The notes: a model not told the origin generated them from the sequence alone. Positions 16,418 to 25,640 are shown, numbered from the stretch's first letter. The stretch is 64,000 bases of DNA from Kurthia sibirica (GCF_003143975.1 NZ_QFVR01000006.1:1-64000), one strand, 5' to 3'. A program made the numbers and translations.

Positions 16418-18118
16418 ATGAACAATAAACAAAAAAATACATCTATTCGTACGAAAATTATTATGGGTTTTGGTATTATTGCCGTTATCGTATTGCTACT
16501 AAATATATTTATGTATTATCAACAAAATAAAGTGAGTAAAGAGACAAAGGACATGATTACTACAGAACTTCATCTATTGAACCTAGACCAACAATTATCA
16601 GCGAGTTTTGCAGTACGACTTGCTTCGGCAAGAGGTTATGTTCTATCAGGTGATCAGGCTGAAAAAGAAGTGTTTTTAGCGTATACGGAGCAAGCTAAAA
16701 AATACAATGATGAATTAGAGCAATACCATGCATCTAAAAACGCCATGACACTAGTTGCAGATTCGATTGATTGGCGTGAGAATGTGTTAGAAAATGTTTT
16801 TAAAACATATGAAGAGGGAGAAAAGGTAAAGGCACAAAAAAATTTACAAAATTTAGATGCTGATGCTAATCGAATTCGAGATGGTTTTGAGAAAATGGCG
16901 GAAAATCGTTTTCAATTAATAGAAGAGAAAGGGCAGGATGTTCTTTCTATTAATAGCACCATGAAAACAATGATGATTATTTGTACGATTGCCTTGTTTA
17001 TTTTGTCCTTAATCGTTGCTTATTTTACATCCAATATTATTCTTCGTCCTATTAAGCGTGTGACAGAACGTATGCAACGCATAGCAACAGGTGATATTTC
17101 ACAAGATGACCTACCTATAAAGTCACATGATGAAGCAGGTCAGTTAACAGTAGCAGCAAATGTAGTGAGTGCAAAATTACGTGAAATGATTGCCGCTGTA
17201 CAACTTATTTCAACTCAAGTGAAAACGGCGAGCGAGCATTTAGCGCAGTCATCAGGGGAAGTGCGTGAAGGGTCCAACCAAATCTCTATGACGATGCAAG
17301 AATTAGCGGAAGGTACAGAGGATCAAGCAAGTCATGCTACAGATTTAGTGCAGGTCATTGAAAGCTTCACGCTTCAAGTAACTGAAGCGAATGCTGGTGG
17401 TAATTTAATCGCTGAAAAAGCGAGTGAAGTAAAGAGATTAACAGATAGTGGGCGGATCTTAATGGATTCTTCGACAACGCAGATGACGTCAATTGATGAA
17501 ATTGTTAAAGCGGCAGTTGAAAAAGTGGAGTTTTTAGAAACACAATCGCTAGAAATTACAAAATTAGTATTGGTCATTCAAACTGTTGCTGAGCAAACGA
17601 ATCTTCTAGCGTTAAATGCTGCCATTGAAGCAGCGCGTGCTGGGGAAGAGGGGCGAGGTTTTGCTGTAGTAGCAGATGAAGTGCGCAAACTTGCAGAACA
17701 GGTTGCTTTATCGGTCACGGATATATCTTCTATAGTAGAAACCATGCAAAATGACACGACAGCAGTGACAACTTCACTACAATCTGGTTATAGTGAAGTA
17801 TCAAAAGGTACGGAGCAAATTGTTGAAACAGCGCAAACATTTGATCACATTGCCAGTGCTGTAGTATTGATGAATGATCATGCCAATAGTATTTCACAAA
17901 GTTTAACAGGTATTATGAAGTCGACCCATCAGATCAATTCTTCCATTGATCAAATTGCATCTGTTTCGGAGGAATCTGCAGCGGGTGTTGAAGAAACAAC
18001 GGCTACAATAGAAGAAACAACGAGTTCAATGGAGGAAATTTCGAATTCTGCCAATGAATTATCACAGATGGCCAACCAATTGAATGAAGAAGTGAATAAA
18101 TTTAAGTTATATGAATAA
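16418..18118 (+). CDS. Methyl-accepting chemotaxis protein
   Basis: The 566-residue receptor has TM1 at about residues 17-37, a four-helix-bundle extracellular domain to about 185, TM2 at about 190-211, HAMP ([17 protein letters not shown], about 215-265) and the MCP signalling domain with the hairpin tip [20 protein letters not shown] then [17 protein letters not shown] near 400. It should sense extracellular signals and control CheA. ATG 16418 is preferred over 16391 since AGGAGGT lies between them. A hairpin terminator follows. One of three receptors in the window. Confidence 0.92.
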   Translation: MNNKQKNTSIRTKIIMGFGIIAVIVLLLNIFMYYQQNKVSKETKDMITTELHLLNLDQQLSASFAVRLASARGYVLSGDQAEKEVFLAYTEQAKKYNDELEQYHASKNAMTLVADSIDWRENVLENVFKTYEEGEKVKAQKNLQNLDADANRIRDGFEKMAENRFQLIEEKGQDVLSINSTMKTMMIICTIALFILSLIVAYFTSNIILRPIKRVTERMQRIATGDISQDDLPIKSHDEAGQLTVAANVVSAKLREMIAAVQLISTQVKTASEHLAQSSGEVREGSNQISMTMQELAEGTEDQASHATDLVQVIESFTLQVTEANAGGNLIAEKASEVKRLTDSGRILMDSSTTQMTSIDEIVKAAVEKVEFLETQSLEITKLVLVIQTVAEQTNLLALNAAIEAARAGEEGRGFAVVADEVRKLAEQVALSVTDISSIVETMQNDTTAVTTSLQSGYSEVSKGTEQIVETAQTFDHIASAVVLMNDHANSISQSLTGIMKSTHQINSSIDQIASVSEESAAGVEETTATIEETTSSMEEISNSANELSQMANQLNEEVNKFKLYE

Positions 18119-18123
18119 AGTAG

Positions 18124-18169
18124 GACAATCGTTAGCGATGATGAATCACGCGAACGATTGTTTTTTTAT
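18124..18169 (+). terminator. Hairpin terminator after the chemoreceptor
   Basis: ACAATCGTT (18125-18133) pairs with AACGATTGT (18153-18161), followed by seven T. Confidence 0.8.
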
Positions 18170-18497
18170 TTTCAAAAGTAATTATTTACCAATTAGAAAA
18201 ATGATAAGCTTTTACATATGTAAGTAGTTCAATTGATATGGTGGTAGAATGATAGTGAAAACAGTCGAAAAATGTCGAAAACAAAATAGGTATATAGTCT
18301 AAAATTGATATTTTTATTAATTATTAGCTATGAAATCATAATAAACACCTAAATTATGACTAATTAATATGAGTAAAATACTAATTATATCCCTTTGTAC
18401 TTACAAATAGTACGGATTTGATAATTAATGATAAATAATAGTACTAATTTGATTAGTATGATAACTTTGATGCAAAAATGATAATTATGTATTTTTA

Positions 18498-18531
18498 TAT
18501 TAAATAAATGATAATTGTCATTTATTTAATA
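18498..18531. promoter_or_regulatory. Perfect 34-bp palindrome upstream of the S-layer-like gene
   Basis: TATTAAATAAATGA (18498-18511) is followed by TAATTG and its exact complement TCATTTATTTAATA (18518-18531). It lies 27 bp upstream of the best promoter of the S-layer-like gene, an operator-like position. The 590-bp gap 18119-18712 is otherwise very AT-rich, with scattered ACTAATT / ATTAGT half-sites and no ORF. Confidence 0.5.
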
Positions 18532-18557
18532 GGTAAAACAAATTATTATTTACAGAA

Positions 18558-18587
18558 TTGATAAAAAAATGTGAAAAAGAGTAAAAT
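18558..18587 (+). promoter_or_regulatory. Best SigA-type promoter of the S-layer-like gene
   Basis: TTGATA (18558-18563), 18-bp spacer, TAAAAT (18582-18587). It predicts an untranslated leader of about 120 nt before ATG 18713. Other promoters in this AT-rich gap are possible. Confidence 0.45.
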
Positions 18588-18712
18588 AATATCAAATTGT
18601 ATGATAGTATAGTTAACAAGTAATACAAAAGGGCGTATGTAGAATATTGTTTAGTAATATTCGCACACACTATACTATTACTATTAGTCTATAAGAATGG
18701 GGAGAAATAATA

Positions 18713-21277
18713 ATGTCATTTAAATTAGTAAAAACAGCTGCAGCAATCGCACTTGGTGCATCACTAGTCGCAACAACAGTAATTCCAGGAGCAACTGATG
18801 CTTCTGCAGCAAGCAAATACAAGATCAAAAGCGGTAAATTAGTAGTAGCTAAAACAGGTAAAGTAGCTAAAGGTTTTGTAACATACAATAAACTTGTCTA
18901 CAAAGACGGTAAAAAATTAACAGGTCTTAAAGGCAAAACATACTACAAAGCAGGAGCAAAAGCGACTGGCACATACAAAGGTAAATACTACTCTAAAGGT
19001 GTTTACAAAGTAGCAACAGGCACATACAACAAAGCATACTATGTTAAAGGTGTTAAAAAAGTAACAACAGGCCTATACGGCGCTAAATACTATAAAGATG
19101 GTAAATTAGCAACAGGCACATACAAAGCAACATACTATGTAAACGGCGTTAAAAAAGTAACAACAGGTTACTATAACAAAGCTTATTATGTAGCAGGTAA
19201 AAAAGTTGTTGGTACAGGTACTTATAAAGGTGCTTATTATGTAGCGGGTAAAAAAGTTGTAACAACAGGAACGTATGAAGAAGCATACTATGTAGATGGC
19301 GTAAAAGTTGTCGAAACAGGTCTTTACAAAGAAGAGCTTTACATTAAAGGCGCTCTTAACAAAGGTTTAGCATTATTCGAAGGAAAATTATACGATGACG
19401 CTGAGTTCAACAAAGGCATCAAAGAATTCGAAGAAAAATTCTACAATAACGAAGTAATCGCAGACGGTACTTTTGATGTTGCAGGTAAAGAAGAAGCATT
19501 TGAAAAAGGCCTTAAAGTGGGCGCTAAAGTAGCTTCAGTTGAAGCGATTAACGAATCTACAATCGAAGTTAAATTCAACAAAGCTGTATCAGTAGAAGCT
19601 GAAGCTGTAGACGCTGCTACTAAAGAATCAACAGTTGCAACTGTTGATGGTGCTACATTAACTGAACCAAAACTTTCTGCAGATGGTCGTACTTTAACTC
19701 TTACTTATGCATTAAATACTGGTGTTACTGAGCTTAAAGATGCTACTGCTACAGTAAATCCAGTAGTAACTAAAGCAGATGCTAAAGTTTCTACTCCAAA
19801 ATTTGTTAAAATAGTTAACTTTAAAGATGAAGTAGCTCCAACAATCAAAGAAGTTAAAACAGTAACAACAGGTGCTGAAACTGTAGATGCAACTATTTCT
19901 TTTTCTGAAAAATTAAAATCTGTTGGTGCAGTAAGCGTTGATGGTATGGTTAAAGCCGTTTCGTTAACAACTGACAATACAATTGTTATTAAAGATATTA
20001 AAGCTGGTTCAACAGTTAAAGTTGTAATCAATAATTTAGAAGATCTATCGGGTAATAAAACAGCAACAGCTGAAACAACAATTGTTACTGCAGAAGATAA
20101 AGTAGCTCCAACAGCATCATTCATTACTGATGGTACTAATGTTAAAGTGAAATTCTCTGAAGTAATTAAAACTGGTGCAACAGTTACAGCTAATGGTACT
20201 TCATTAACTTTAGGTACAATTGCTGAAGATGGTTTCTACACAATTGATGCTTCAAGTATCTTAGTTACACCTCTATTATTCTTAAAAGATGTTAAATTTG
20301 TAGTTACTGATGTTGAAGATTTAGCTGGTAACAAACAAGAAAAAGCTTTCGAATACACTACAACAATTCAAAAAGCAGATGCAGTAGTTGCTAAATTAGT
20401 TAGTGCTAAAGTAGCTGAAGATGGTAAAACTATCACTGTAACTTATGATAATAAAGTAGCGGTACCAACTACTTTACCAACATTTGGTTTTGATCACAGA
20501 ACAACAGATGATATCTTAAACAAAAATCAAACTGTAACAGCAACTAAAGGTGATTTATCTCAAGATGAAAAATCAATCACTTACACATTACCAACTGCTT
20601 TAAATAGCGGAACGTATAACTTCACTTTAGGCGAAGATAAATTCAATGCAGTAGTAACTATTGCAGCAGAAGAAGTAAAACCTGAAGCGAAAATCACTTA
20701 TACAGCTACAGTTAAAGAAAATGTAATTACAGTAGCATTTGCTAGCGTTGTTGATGGATTAGATGCTTCAGCTAAATTAGCTTCTAACTACAAATTAGCT
20801 GGTGAAGCATTACCTGCTGGAACAACTTTAGAATTTGTTGGTAACAAAAATACAGTTGAAATTACATTACCAAAAGAAACAATTGCAACAACTGGTAAAC
20901 GTACATTAACTGCTGAAAATATCAAAGATGTTAAAGGTAACACAATTTCTACAGCTCAAACTGTCGTGACAGTAGAACTTACAGATAACGTAGCGTCAAC
21001 ATCTAATGGTGTAGCAACAGTATCTTCAACTACTCAAGCATCAGTGAAATTCTCTGAAGCATTAGTAACACCAGCTGATTTTGATGGTGTAACAGTTAAA
21101 GTGGGCGGCATTGTATTAGCAACTGCTGATCGCGATTTAACAATTGATGCTACTGGACAATTAGTAATTACTAATAAATCTGTAGCAGGATTCAAGTTAA
21201 ATGATCAAGTTACAATTGAATTAGCTAAAGAATCTAAATTAGCTGATGCTGCTGGTAACCTAGCAATCATTAAATAA
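18713..21277 (+). CDS. S-layer-like secreted protein with N-terminal YY-rich repeats and Ig-like domains
   Basis: The 854-residue protein has a signal peptide (cleavage after DASA, about residue 33). From about 35 to 260 it carries some nine imperfect repeats of 15-22 residues built on TGTYNKAYYVKGVKKV, rich in Tyr, Lys and Gly, like wall-binding repeat modules. From about 270 to 854 there are five to six beta-sandwich segments with motifs such as EVKFNKAV, VKFSEVIK, DLSGNKTA and DLAGNKQEKA, typical of Ig-like S-layer domains. No SLH motif is found. The codon set is narrow (AAA, GTA, ACA, GCT), suggesting high expression. A GGGGAGA site, long leader and strong terminator flank it. Role as the main surface-layer protein is inferred. 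Confidence 0.7.
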   Translation: MSFKLVKTAAAIALGASLVATTVIPGATDASAASKYKIKSGKLVVAKTGKVAKGFVTYNKLVYKDGKKLTGLKGKTYYKAGAKATGTYKGKYYSKGVYKVATGTYNKAYYVKGVKKVTTGLYGAKYYKDGKLATGTYKATYYVNGVKKVTTGYYNKAYYVAGKKVVGTGTYKGAYYVAGKKVVTTGTYEEAYYVDGVKVVETGLYKEELYIKGALNKGLALFEGKLYDDAEFNKGIKEFEEKFYNNEVIADGTFDVAGKEEAFEKGLKVGAKVASVEAINESTIEVKFNKAVSVEAEAVDAATKESTVATVDGATLTEPKLSADGRTLTLTYALNTGVTELKDATATVNPVVTKADAKVSTPKFVKIVNFKDEVAPTIKEVKTVTTGAETVDATISFSEKLKSVGAVSVDGMVKAVSLTTDNTIVIKDIKAGSTVKVVINNLEDLSGNKTATAETTIVTAEDKVAPTASFITDGTNVKVKFSEVIKTGATVTANGTSLTLGTIAEDGFYTIDASSILVTPLLFLKDVKFVVTDVEDLAGNKQEKAFEYTTTIQKADAVVAKLVSAKVAEDGKTITVTYDNKVAVPTTLPTFGFDHRTTDDILNKNQTVTATKGDLSQDEKSITYTLPTALNSGTYNFTLGEDKFNAVVTIAAEEVKPEAKITYTATVKENVITVAFASVVDGLDASAKLASNYKLAGEALPAGTTLEFVGNKNTVEITLPKETIATTGKRTLTAENIKDVKGNTISTAQTVVTVELTDNVASTSNGVATVSSTTQASVKFSEALVTPADFDGVTVKVGGIVLATADRDLTIDATGQLVITNKSVAGFKLNDQVTIELAKESKLADAAGNLAIIK

Positions 21278-21308
21278 ATATAAATATTAACAAACTGTAA
21301 TACCCCTC

Positions 21309-21347
21309 AAAATCTCGATTGGTGAATAACCAATCGAGATTTTTTGT
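21309..21347 (+). terminator. Hairpin terminator after the S-layer-like gene
   Basis: AAAATCTCGATTGG (21309-21322) pairs with CCAATCGAGATTTT across a 7-base loop, followed by T-rich sequence. Confidence 0.88.
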
Positions 21348-21349
21348 AT

Positions 21350-21389
21350 AAAAAAGCGAGTTTTATCATATGAAATAGATAAAACTCGC
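21350..21389 (-). terminator. Hairpin terminator after tagA
   Basis: GCGAGTTTTATC (21356-21367) and GATAAAACTCGC (21378-21389) form a perfect 12-bp stem; on the minus strand a T-run follows. Confidence 0.85.
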
Positions 21390-21395
21390 ACAGAA

Positions 21396-22121
21396 CTATT
21401 TATTTTGGCGCTTTACTGCCCATAAGAATTGAGGTATTTTCAACATGCGTTTGGCACGTGTCGGCTGTGTGATCAGGCGATGGAACCATTCTAAATTGAG
21501 TTTGATAAAGATTTTTGGTGCGCGATTCACTTGGCCGGACAGTACGTCAAAACTACCACCAACCCCCATCATGACACAGTGTTGGAATCGATGGGCATGA
21601 TCGGCAATCCATTGTTCTTGCTTTGGTGCGCCTAATGCGACAAAAATATAATGTGGTTGTAGTTTGCTAATTTCTATGGCGACCGTTTCTTCATCGCCAT
21701 TGCCGCCGTAACCATCTGCTATACCGACCACTTCAGCTTGTGGGTATAGTGTTTTTACTTTTTCGGCAGCAGCCTGCGCAACGCCGGGTTTTCCCCCATA
21801 AAAATAAAACCGATTATTGTGAGCAGGGGCCTGGTCTAAAAAGCTATGGACAAGCTCATAACCGGGGATTCTTTCTTGCAGAGGTGTATGGAGCATCTTG
21901 GCGCCCAAAACGACACCGATTCCGTCTGCCACGACATGATCAGATTGCTGTAATAGTTGTTCGTAATGATTATTTTCTTTTGCTAACATCATAATCTCTG
22001 GATTAGCTGTTACTATTTTGAGCGGGGCTTTACGCTGTGCTCGTTCGAGAATCATTTGTTCGACAAATTGCTGTTTCGTCGTATTTGTCACATGTATATT
22101 TAATATAGTTACTTTTTCCAT
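21396..22121 (-). CDS. tagA: TagA/WecG family N-acetylmannosaminyltransferase
   Basis: The 241-residue protein matches WecG/TagA/CpsF glycosyltransferases: TANPEIMMLAKEN near residue 37, then VVADGIGVVLGAK (acidic active-site region), FYFYGGKPGVA and VALGAPKQEQWI, ending with the basic amphipathic C-terminus used for membrane docking. It transfers ManNAc to undecaprenyl-PP-GlcNAc, making the wall-teichoic-acid linkage unit on the TagO product (tagO is at 34754). ATG 22121 is preferred over 22133 because GAAGGATG overlaps the latter. It stands alone here rather than in a tag operon. Confidence 0.88.
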   Translation of the reverse strand: MEKVTILNIHVTNTTKQQFVEQMILERAQRKAPLKIVTANPEIMMLAKENNHYEQLLQQSDHVVADGIGVVLGAKMLHTPLQERIPGYELVHSFLDQAPAHNNRFYFYGGKPGVAQAAAEKVKTLYPQAEVVGIADGYGGNGDEETVAIEISKLQPHYIFVALGAPKQEQWIADHAHRFQHCVMMGVGGSFDVLSGQVNRAPKIFIKLNLEWFHRLITQPTRAKRMLKIPQFLWAVKRQNK

Positions 22122-22453
22122 AATAGAGCGCATCCTTCATCTTATAATATATTCATTATATAAGAAATTATAGATCATACGCATCTATAAAGTAAGTTTG
22201 TTAGGTAAGGTACTTTAAAAATGAGCTAATGGCATAAAATCTAGCCCATACTTGATTAATCGGTTGAAGAAAAATCATCCTACTTCTACCTACTGCATTT
22301 CATCGATTGCCTATCGGACGTAACAATATAATTTTATAGGTAACAAAAAATATTCTTCATATGCCTAAAAAGGGATTTCTGACCATTGTACAATAGTTGG
22401 ACATCAATTTTATGAAATTACGTTGAATTTCTCATTAAAATATCGAAAAGATG

Positions 22454-22462
22454 TGCTATGAT
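22454..22462 (+). promoter_or_regulatory. Extended -10 promoter of the HtrA-like protease gene
   Basis: TGC-TATGAT is an extended -10 element, with no good -35 at 17 bp. It lies about 130 bp before the start codon. The rest of the 470-bp gap between tagA and this gene (22122-22591) shows no ORF or repeat. Confidence 0.35.
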
Positions 22463-22591
22463 AGGCATTGGTAATTGAATGTAATTTGCGTTCAAAGCGA
22501 TCACTCGTCAGCAGTTTAAAAAAGATAAATGAAACTTTTTGGCTGTGCAATCCGTTAATAGATATAAGAGAAAAATAGAATAGGAGTGGGT

Positions 22592-24133
22592 ATGATGAGC
22601 GAAAAGAAACGTTACAAGCCAAAGAAGGCTGCGGTTAAGCGCTTTGCTGTAGCATTTATCCTCATCATTGCGGTTGTTGGTGGAGTTTATGCACTACTCA
22701 CTAAAAATGATGGTAAGGAAAATGCACCAAACACAGTAAAAGTACAAAATGAGGAAAAAAATAATAACACGAATGAACAAGCCAAGGATGATGGAAAAGA
22801 AAAAGAAGAACCATCTGACAAAGAAACGGGCAAAGTAACAAATGAAACACCAAAAACAGAGCCTAGTGAAGGAACGACAAACAAAGCTGAAACAACGGTT
22901 GTCATGCCTACCTATGATAAGGATGCAATCATTGCAAATGCTAAAACACAGGTTTACACAGTGTATACAGATTTACAGCAAGGTTCTGGTTTTCTTGTCA
23001 ACCAAAAGGGCGATATCTTAACGAATGCCCATGTGGCAAAAGATGCTGGTTTCGTTGTTGTTAAAAATCAACATGGGCAAGAGTTTCAAGGTGAAGTCAT
23101 CGGGATCTCCACTAAAACCGATATTGCTTTAATACGCGTACCCGATTTAGCGGGAAAAAATCCATTAGTACTGGATTCAGCAACAGCAGCTGTTGGTACG
23201 AAGGTTGTAGCCATTGGGAGTCCAAAAGATCAATATGGTACGACTACAGAAGGAATTGTAAAAAGTATTGGAGCGGAATTTGTAGATGGTTATACATATA
23301 ATCATTTATACGAAATAACGGCTAAGCTCAATAAAGGTTCAAGTGGCGGTCCATTGATTAATGCTGAAACAGGTAATGTTATTGGTATTAACTCCATTAT
23401 TTTAGAGGATCATCCGGAAGTCGGTTATGCAATTCCAATTAGTTCCGTATTATCGTTCATTAATACATGGTCAGCTAAAAACCCGACAATCAACTTTGAT
23501 GATAATGAAGATTTTGATAATAACCATGCGGATGAAGCCTATTTCTCTAATAAGCTCTTAAAAGATAGCATGGAAAGTTATTATTTATTAGTTGCACAAA
23601 CATTAAATAGTGGTAAGCATGATTATTATTCTTCCTACTTATTGGAAAATAGTAAAGCTGTGGCAACAGCTAAAACGATGATTGATACGTATTCATCTAA
23701 AACAAAACAATTCAAAAATATTAAATACAATGTGACAGGTATTACAATTGGTGAAGCAAGTTCTACAGTGAATATGAAGACGGTTGTCACGTATATCGAT
23801 ACAGCTACAAAAAAACAGCAAACAGTAACAGAGAATCTAACGTATACGATTATAATTGATGATTTCGGTGAATATATGATTTCTTCAATCGTTATTAATA
23901 ACAGCGTAGATACGGGCGATCAACAAGTAGTTGAACCGCCTGTAACGGAAGATAAGGCCCCTGACGAGTCTACAGATACATCAGGTAATGGTACAACGGA
24001 AGAAGAAAAACCACCGGTAGAAGATAATGATGCTGATACGGATACAAATGGTTCGACCTCTAAACCGATTGATCAAGGTGAAGCAGCTGAAGATAAGGAA
24101 GAAGAAAAACCAGCGACAGATGTAACACCTTAA
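22592..24133 (+). CDS. Membrane-anchored HtrA-like trypsin-type serine protease
   Basis: The 513-residue protein has a short basic N-terminus and one membrane helix (FAVAFILIIAVVGGVYALL), a charged linker (about 35-105), then a trypsin-like domain: His in LTNAHVAKDA (about 147), Asp in TKTDIALIRVP (about 177) and Ser in NKGSSGGPLINAETG (about 252). No PDZ domain follows; instead there is a domain of about 130 residues with a beta pattern and an acidic Glu/Asp/Thr-rich tail. The protease should act outside the membrane, probably in surface-protein quality control. AGGAG lies 5 bases before ATG 22592 (ATG 22595 is the alternative). Confidence 0.82.
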   Translation: MMSEKKRYKPKKAAVKRFAVAFILIIAVVGGVYALLTKNDGKENAPNTVKVQNEEKNNNTNEQAKDDGKEKEEPSDKETGKVTNETPKTEPSEGTTNKAETTVVMPTYDKDAIIANAKTQVYTVYTDLQQGSGFLVNQKGDILTNAHVAKDAGFVVVKNQHGQEFQGEVIGISTKTDIALIRVPDLAGKNPLVLDSATAAVGTKVVAIGSPKDQYGTTTEGIVKSIGAEFVDGYTYNHLYEITAKLNKGSSGGPLINAETGNVIGINSIILEDHPEVGYAIPISSVLSFINTWSAKNPTINFDDNEDFDNNHADEAYFSNKLLKDSMESYYLLVAQTLNSGKHDYYSSYLLENSKAVATAKTMIDTYSSKTKQFKNIKYNVTGITIGEASSTVNMKTVVTYIDTATKKQQTVTENLTYTIIIDDFGEYMISSIVINNSVDTGDQQVVEPPVTEDKAPDESTDTSGNGTTEEEKPPVEDNDADTDTNGSTSKPIDQGEAAEDKEEEKPATDVTP

Positions 24134-24136
24134 TAA

Positions 24137-24188
24137 AAAAAGACTGTTCAACAAGCTAGTAGTATAGCTTGTGCGAACAGTCTTTTTT
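24137..24188 (+). terminator. Hairpin terminator after the HtrA-like gene
   Basis: AAAAAAGACTGTTC pairs with GAACAGTCTTTTTT with an inner dyad ACAAGCTA / TAGCTTGT, ending in six T at 24188. A second perfect hairpin starts in the same T-run. Confidence 0.85.
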
Positions 24189-24221
24189 AGTTCTATTTTC
24201 ATTTAAAATAGAACTAAAAAA
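24183..24221. repeat. Perfect 17-bp inverted repeat at the edge of an ISL3 remnant
   Basis: TTTTTTAGTTCTATTTT (24183-24199), loop CATTT, then its exact complement (24205-24221). Each arm contains AGTTCTATT, one base from the ISL3 left-end motif GGTTCTATT, so the structure looks like two such ends joined head to head. It could also act as a hairpin in RNA. Confidence 0.6.
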
Positions 24222-24592
24222 TAGCAGCAAATCTATCTGCGTTCAACAAAGTGATTGACTGACAAGCTGGACAAATAGGTGAACGCTTCGGCATTTCTAT
24301 AAAAGGAGCATACTTACCTTCAATTTCTTCCGTTTTGGTGACTAAAACATTTTTTAATCCTGGAATATTCATCATAGGCTTCATATAGTATAGCTCACCT
24401 TTCTACTCTTACTTATTATTCAGCATTTTAAGTAGAGAAGATTTGGTGAACCTGTGCTTTTTTCTGTCTATTTTTAGGTATGTTTATCATGATTAAAATA
24501 AATAGTGCGTTACTTGTCGGCGGAAAGCTCTCGCTATTTCTAATTGTCTAAAACATGAATTGTTTTAATACCCCAACATATATAATAGAACC
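24189..24592 (-). mobile_element. Remnant of an ISL3-family element
   Basis: Read on the minus strand, the remnant begins at 24592 with GGTTCTATTATATATGTTGG, directly behind the terminator T-run of the NlpC/P60 gene, and its first 140 bp (24592-24453) match the left end of the element at 7841-8014, minus about 34 bp of the internal hairpin. An N-terminal transposase fragment follows. The distal side ends in the 17-bp inverted repeat at 24183. No target duplication was found, so one end has been lost. Confidence 0.7.
24214..24384 (-). pseudogene. ISL3 family transposase, N-terminal fragment (56 codons)
   Basis: ATG 24384 is preceded by GAAAGGTGAG and opens a 56-codon frame: MKPMMNIPGLKNVLVTKTEE, then IEGKYAPFIEMPKRSPICPACQ. 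This is the standard ISL3 transposase start with its CPxC zinc motif. After SITLLNADRF the frame ends at a stop formed by the inverted repeat. Only about an eighth of a normal transposase remains. Confidence 0.75.
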
Positions 24593-24593
24593 G

Positions 24594-24631
24594 AAAAAAG
24601 AGACTTTGAGCGCTAAGCTCAAAGTCTCTAG
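24594..24631 (-). terminator. Hairpin terminator after the NlpC/P60 gene
   Basis: AGAGACTTTGAGC pairs with GCTCAAAGTCTCT, followed on the minus strand by six T. The ISL3 remnant begins immediately after. Confidence 0.85.
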
Positions 24632-24663
24632 TAAACGAAGTTAGAGGATATTTTATTTACTAA

Positions 24664-25350
24664 TTAGAAACGACCATAACCTACTACTAGTGGTGACCAG
24701 TAACCAGCTAATGATTGATATTTAACCGAGTTACCAGCTGCATGTAATAGTTGACCGTTACCAGCATAAAGGGCTACGTGTGTAACACGTCCGCCACCAG
24801 CTGAGAAGAATACTAAATCGCCAGCTTGTAATTGGCTTCTAGAGATTTTTTTCGAAGCAGCATATTGAGCACCGCTTGTGCGTGGAATTGTTTTACCAGC
24901 TGCATTTTTGTAAACATAAGATGTGAATCCAGAACAATCAAAGCCGCGTGGTGTTGTGCCACCCCATACATAAGGTGTACCACGGAATTGAGCGCCATAA
25001 GAAATTAATCCTGAGTGGCTTGCTGAAGCTTTTTTAACTTTGTTGTTTGTAAGGTAGTTAGCGTTCATCCATCCTGTTTTACCAGAAACTGTACCTTTAA
25101 CCCAAGTAGTGCCAGAAACTGTTTTTTTAGCAGTAGTTTTAACTTTAGCACCATTTTTAACAGTACCAACTAATTTTCCTTTTACAGAAGCAGAGCTACG
25201 TAAGTTTAAAGTTCCATCATATGATTTAACATATTTTGTAGCTGAGTAGTTTTGTTGAGTTGCTGCTGATGCATCAGTAGTTGATCCGAATGCTGCTGAT
25301 AAAGCGATAGCCCCTGTAGCGATTGTTGAGATAATTAGTTTCTTTAACAT
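24664..25350 (-). CDS. Secreted SH3b - NlpC/P60 peptidoglycan endopeptidase
   Basis: A 228-residue protein with a signal peptide (cleaved after DASA, about residue 29), one bacterial SH3 domain (about 38-103, with GTLNLRSSASVKGKLVGTV and GKTGWMNANYL) and an NlpC/P60 domain (about 115-228). The catalytic Cys is in GFDCSGFTSYV, His in RVTHVALYAG and the third polar residue in LLHAAG. It cuts D-Glu-diaminoacid bonds in peptidoglycan stem peptides. GGAGGAATT precedes ATG 25350. A WalR-type box and a SigA-type promoter lie upstream, suggesting WalKR control. Confidence 0.9.
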   Translation of the reverse strand: MLKKLIISTIATGAIALSAAFGSTTDASAATQQNYSATKYVKSYDGTLNLRSSASVKGKLVGTVKNGAKVKTTAKKTVSGTTWVKGTVSGKTGWMNANYLTNNKVKKASASHSGLISYGAQFRGTPYVWGGTTPRGFDCSGFTSYVYKNAAGKTIPRTSGAQYAASKKISRSQLQAGDLVFFSAGGGRVTHVALYAGNGQLLHAAGNSVKYQSLAGYWSPLVVGYGRF

Positions 25351-25428
25351 GAATGAAATTCCTCCGTTAAGTTCGTTTTTTATATGTACTAGTCATTTAA
25401 GTTCAATTGTTATTTTTTCTCTATACCT

Positions 25429-25457
25429 ACTGTATAAAAAATCAGCTGTTATATCAA
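25429..25457 (-). promoter_or_regulatory. SigA-type promoter of the NlpC/P60 gene
   Basis: On the minus strand TTGATA (25457-25452) and TACAGT (25434-25429) with exactly 17 bp between them. The WalR-like box lies just upstream. Confidence 0.6.
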
Positions 25458-25467
25458 CTGTATTTCA

Positions 25468-25484
25468 ATTACAGTTATATTACA
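25468..25484 (-). promoter_or_regulatory. WalR (YycF)-type binding site
   Basis: On the minus strand TGTAAT-ATAAC-TGTAAT is a perfect match to the direct-repeat WalR consensus TGTWAH-N5-TGTWAH. It lies 11 bp upstream of the -35 box of a wall-hydrolase gene, the position from which WalR activates. Confidence 0.65.
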
Positions 25485-25640
25485 GTTGCGTTACAGAAAA
25501 TGAGCTAAAATACATAATAAGTTTGTAAATATAGGTTAATTAATAATAATTTATTGCAAATAGCAAAAAAAGTTAAGAAATATAACAATATATAGCTTTT
25601 TAGGGGATTACAGTCTGTAATAGTTACAAAAATGAACATA

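Noticed and set aside
7841-24592. Inversion between the two inverted ISL3 copies as the cause of the split transposase
   Set aside because: Both transposase fragments lie downstream of the left end in the same relative orientation, so an inversion could not join or separate them; independent deletions explain them better.
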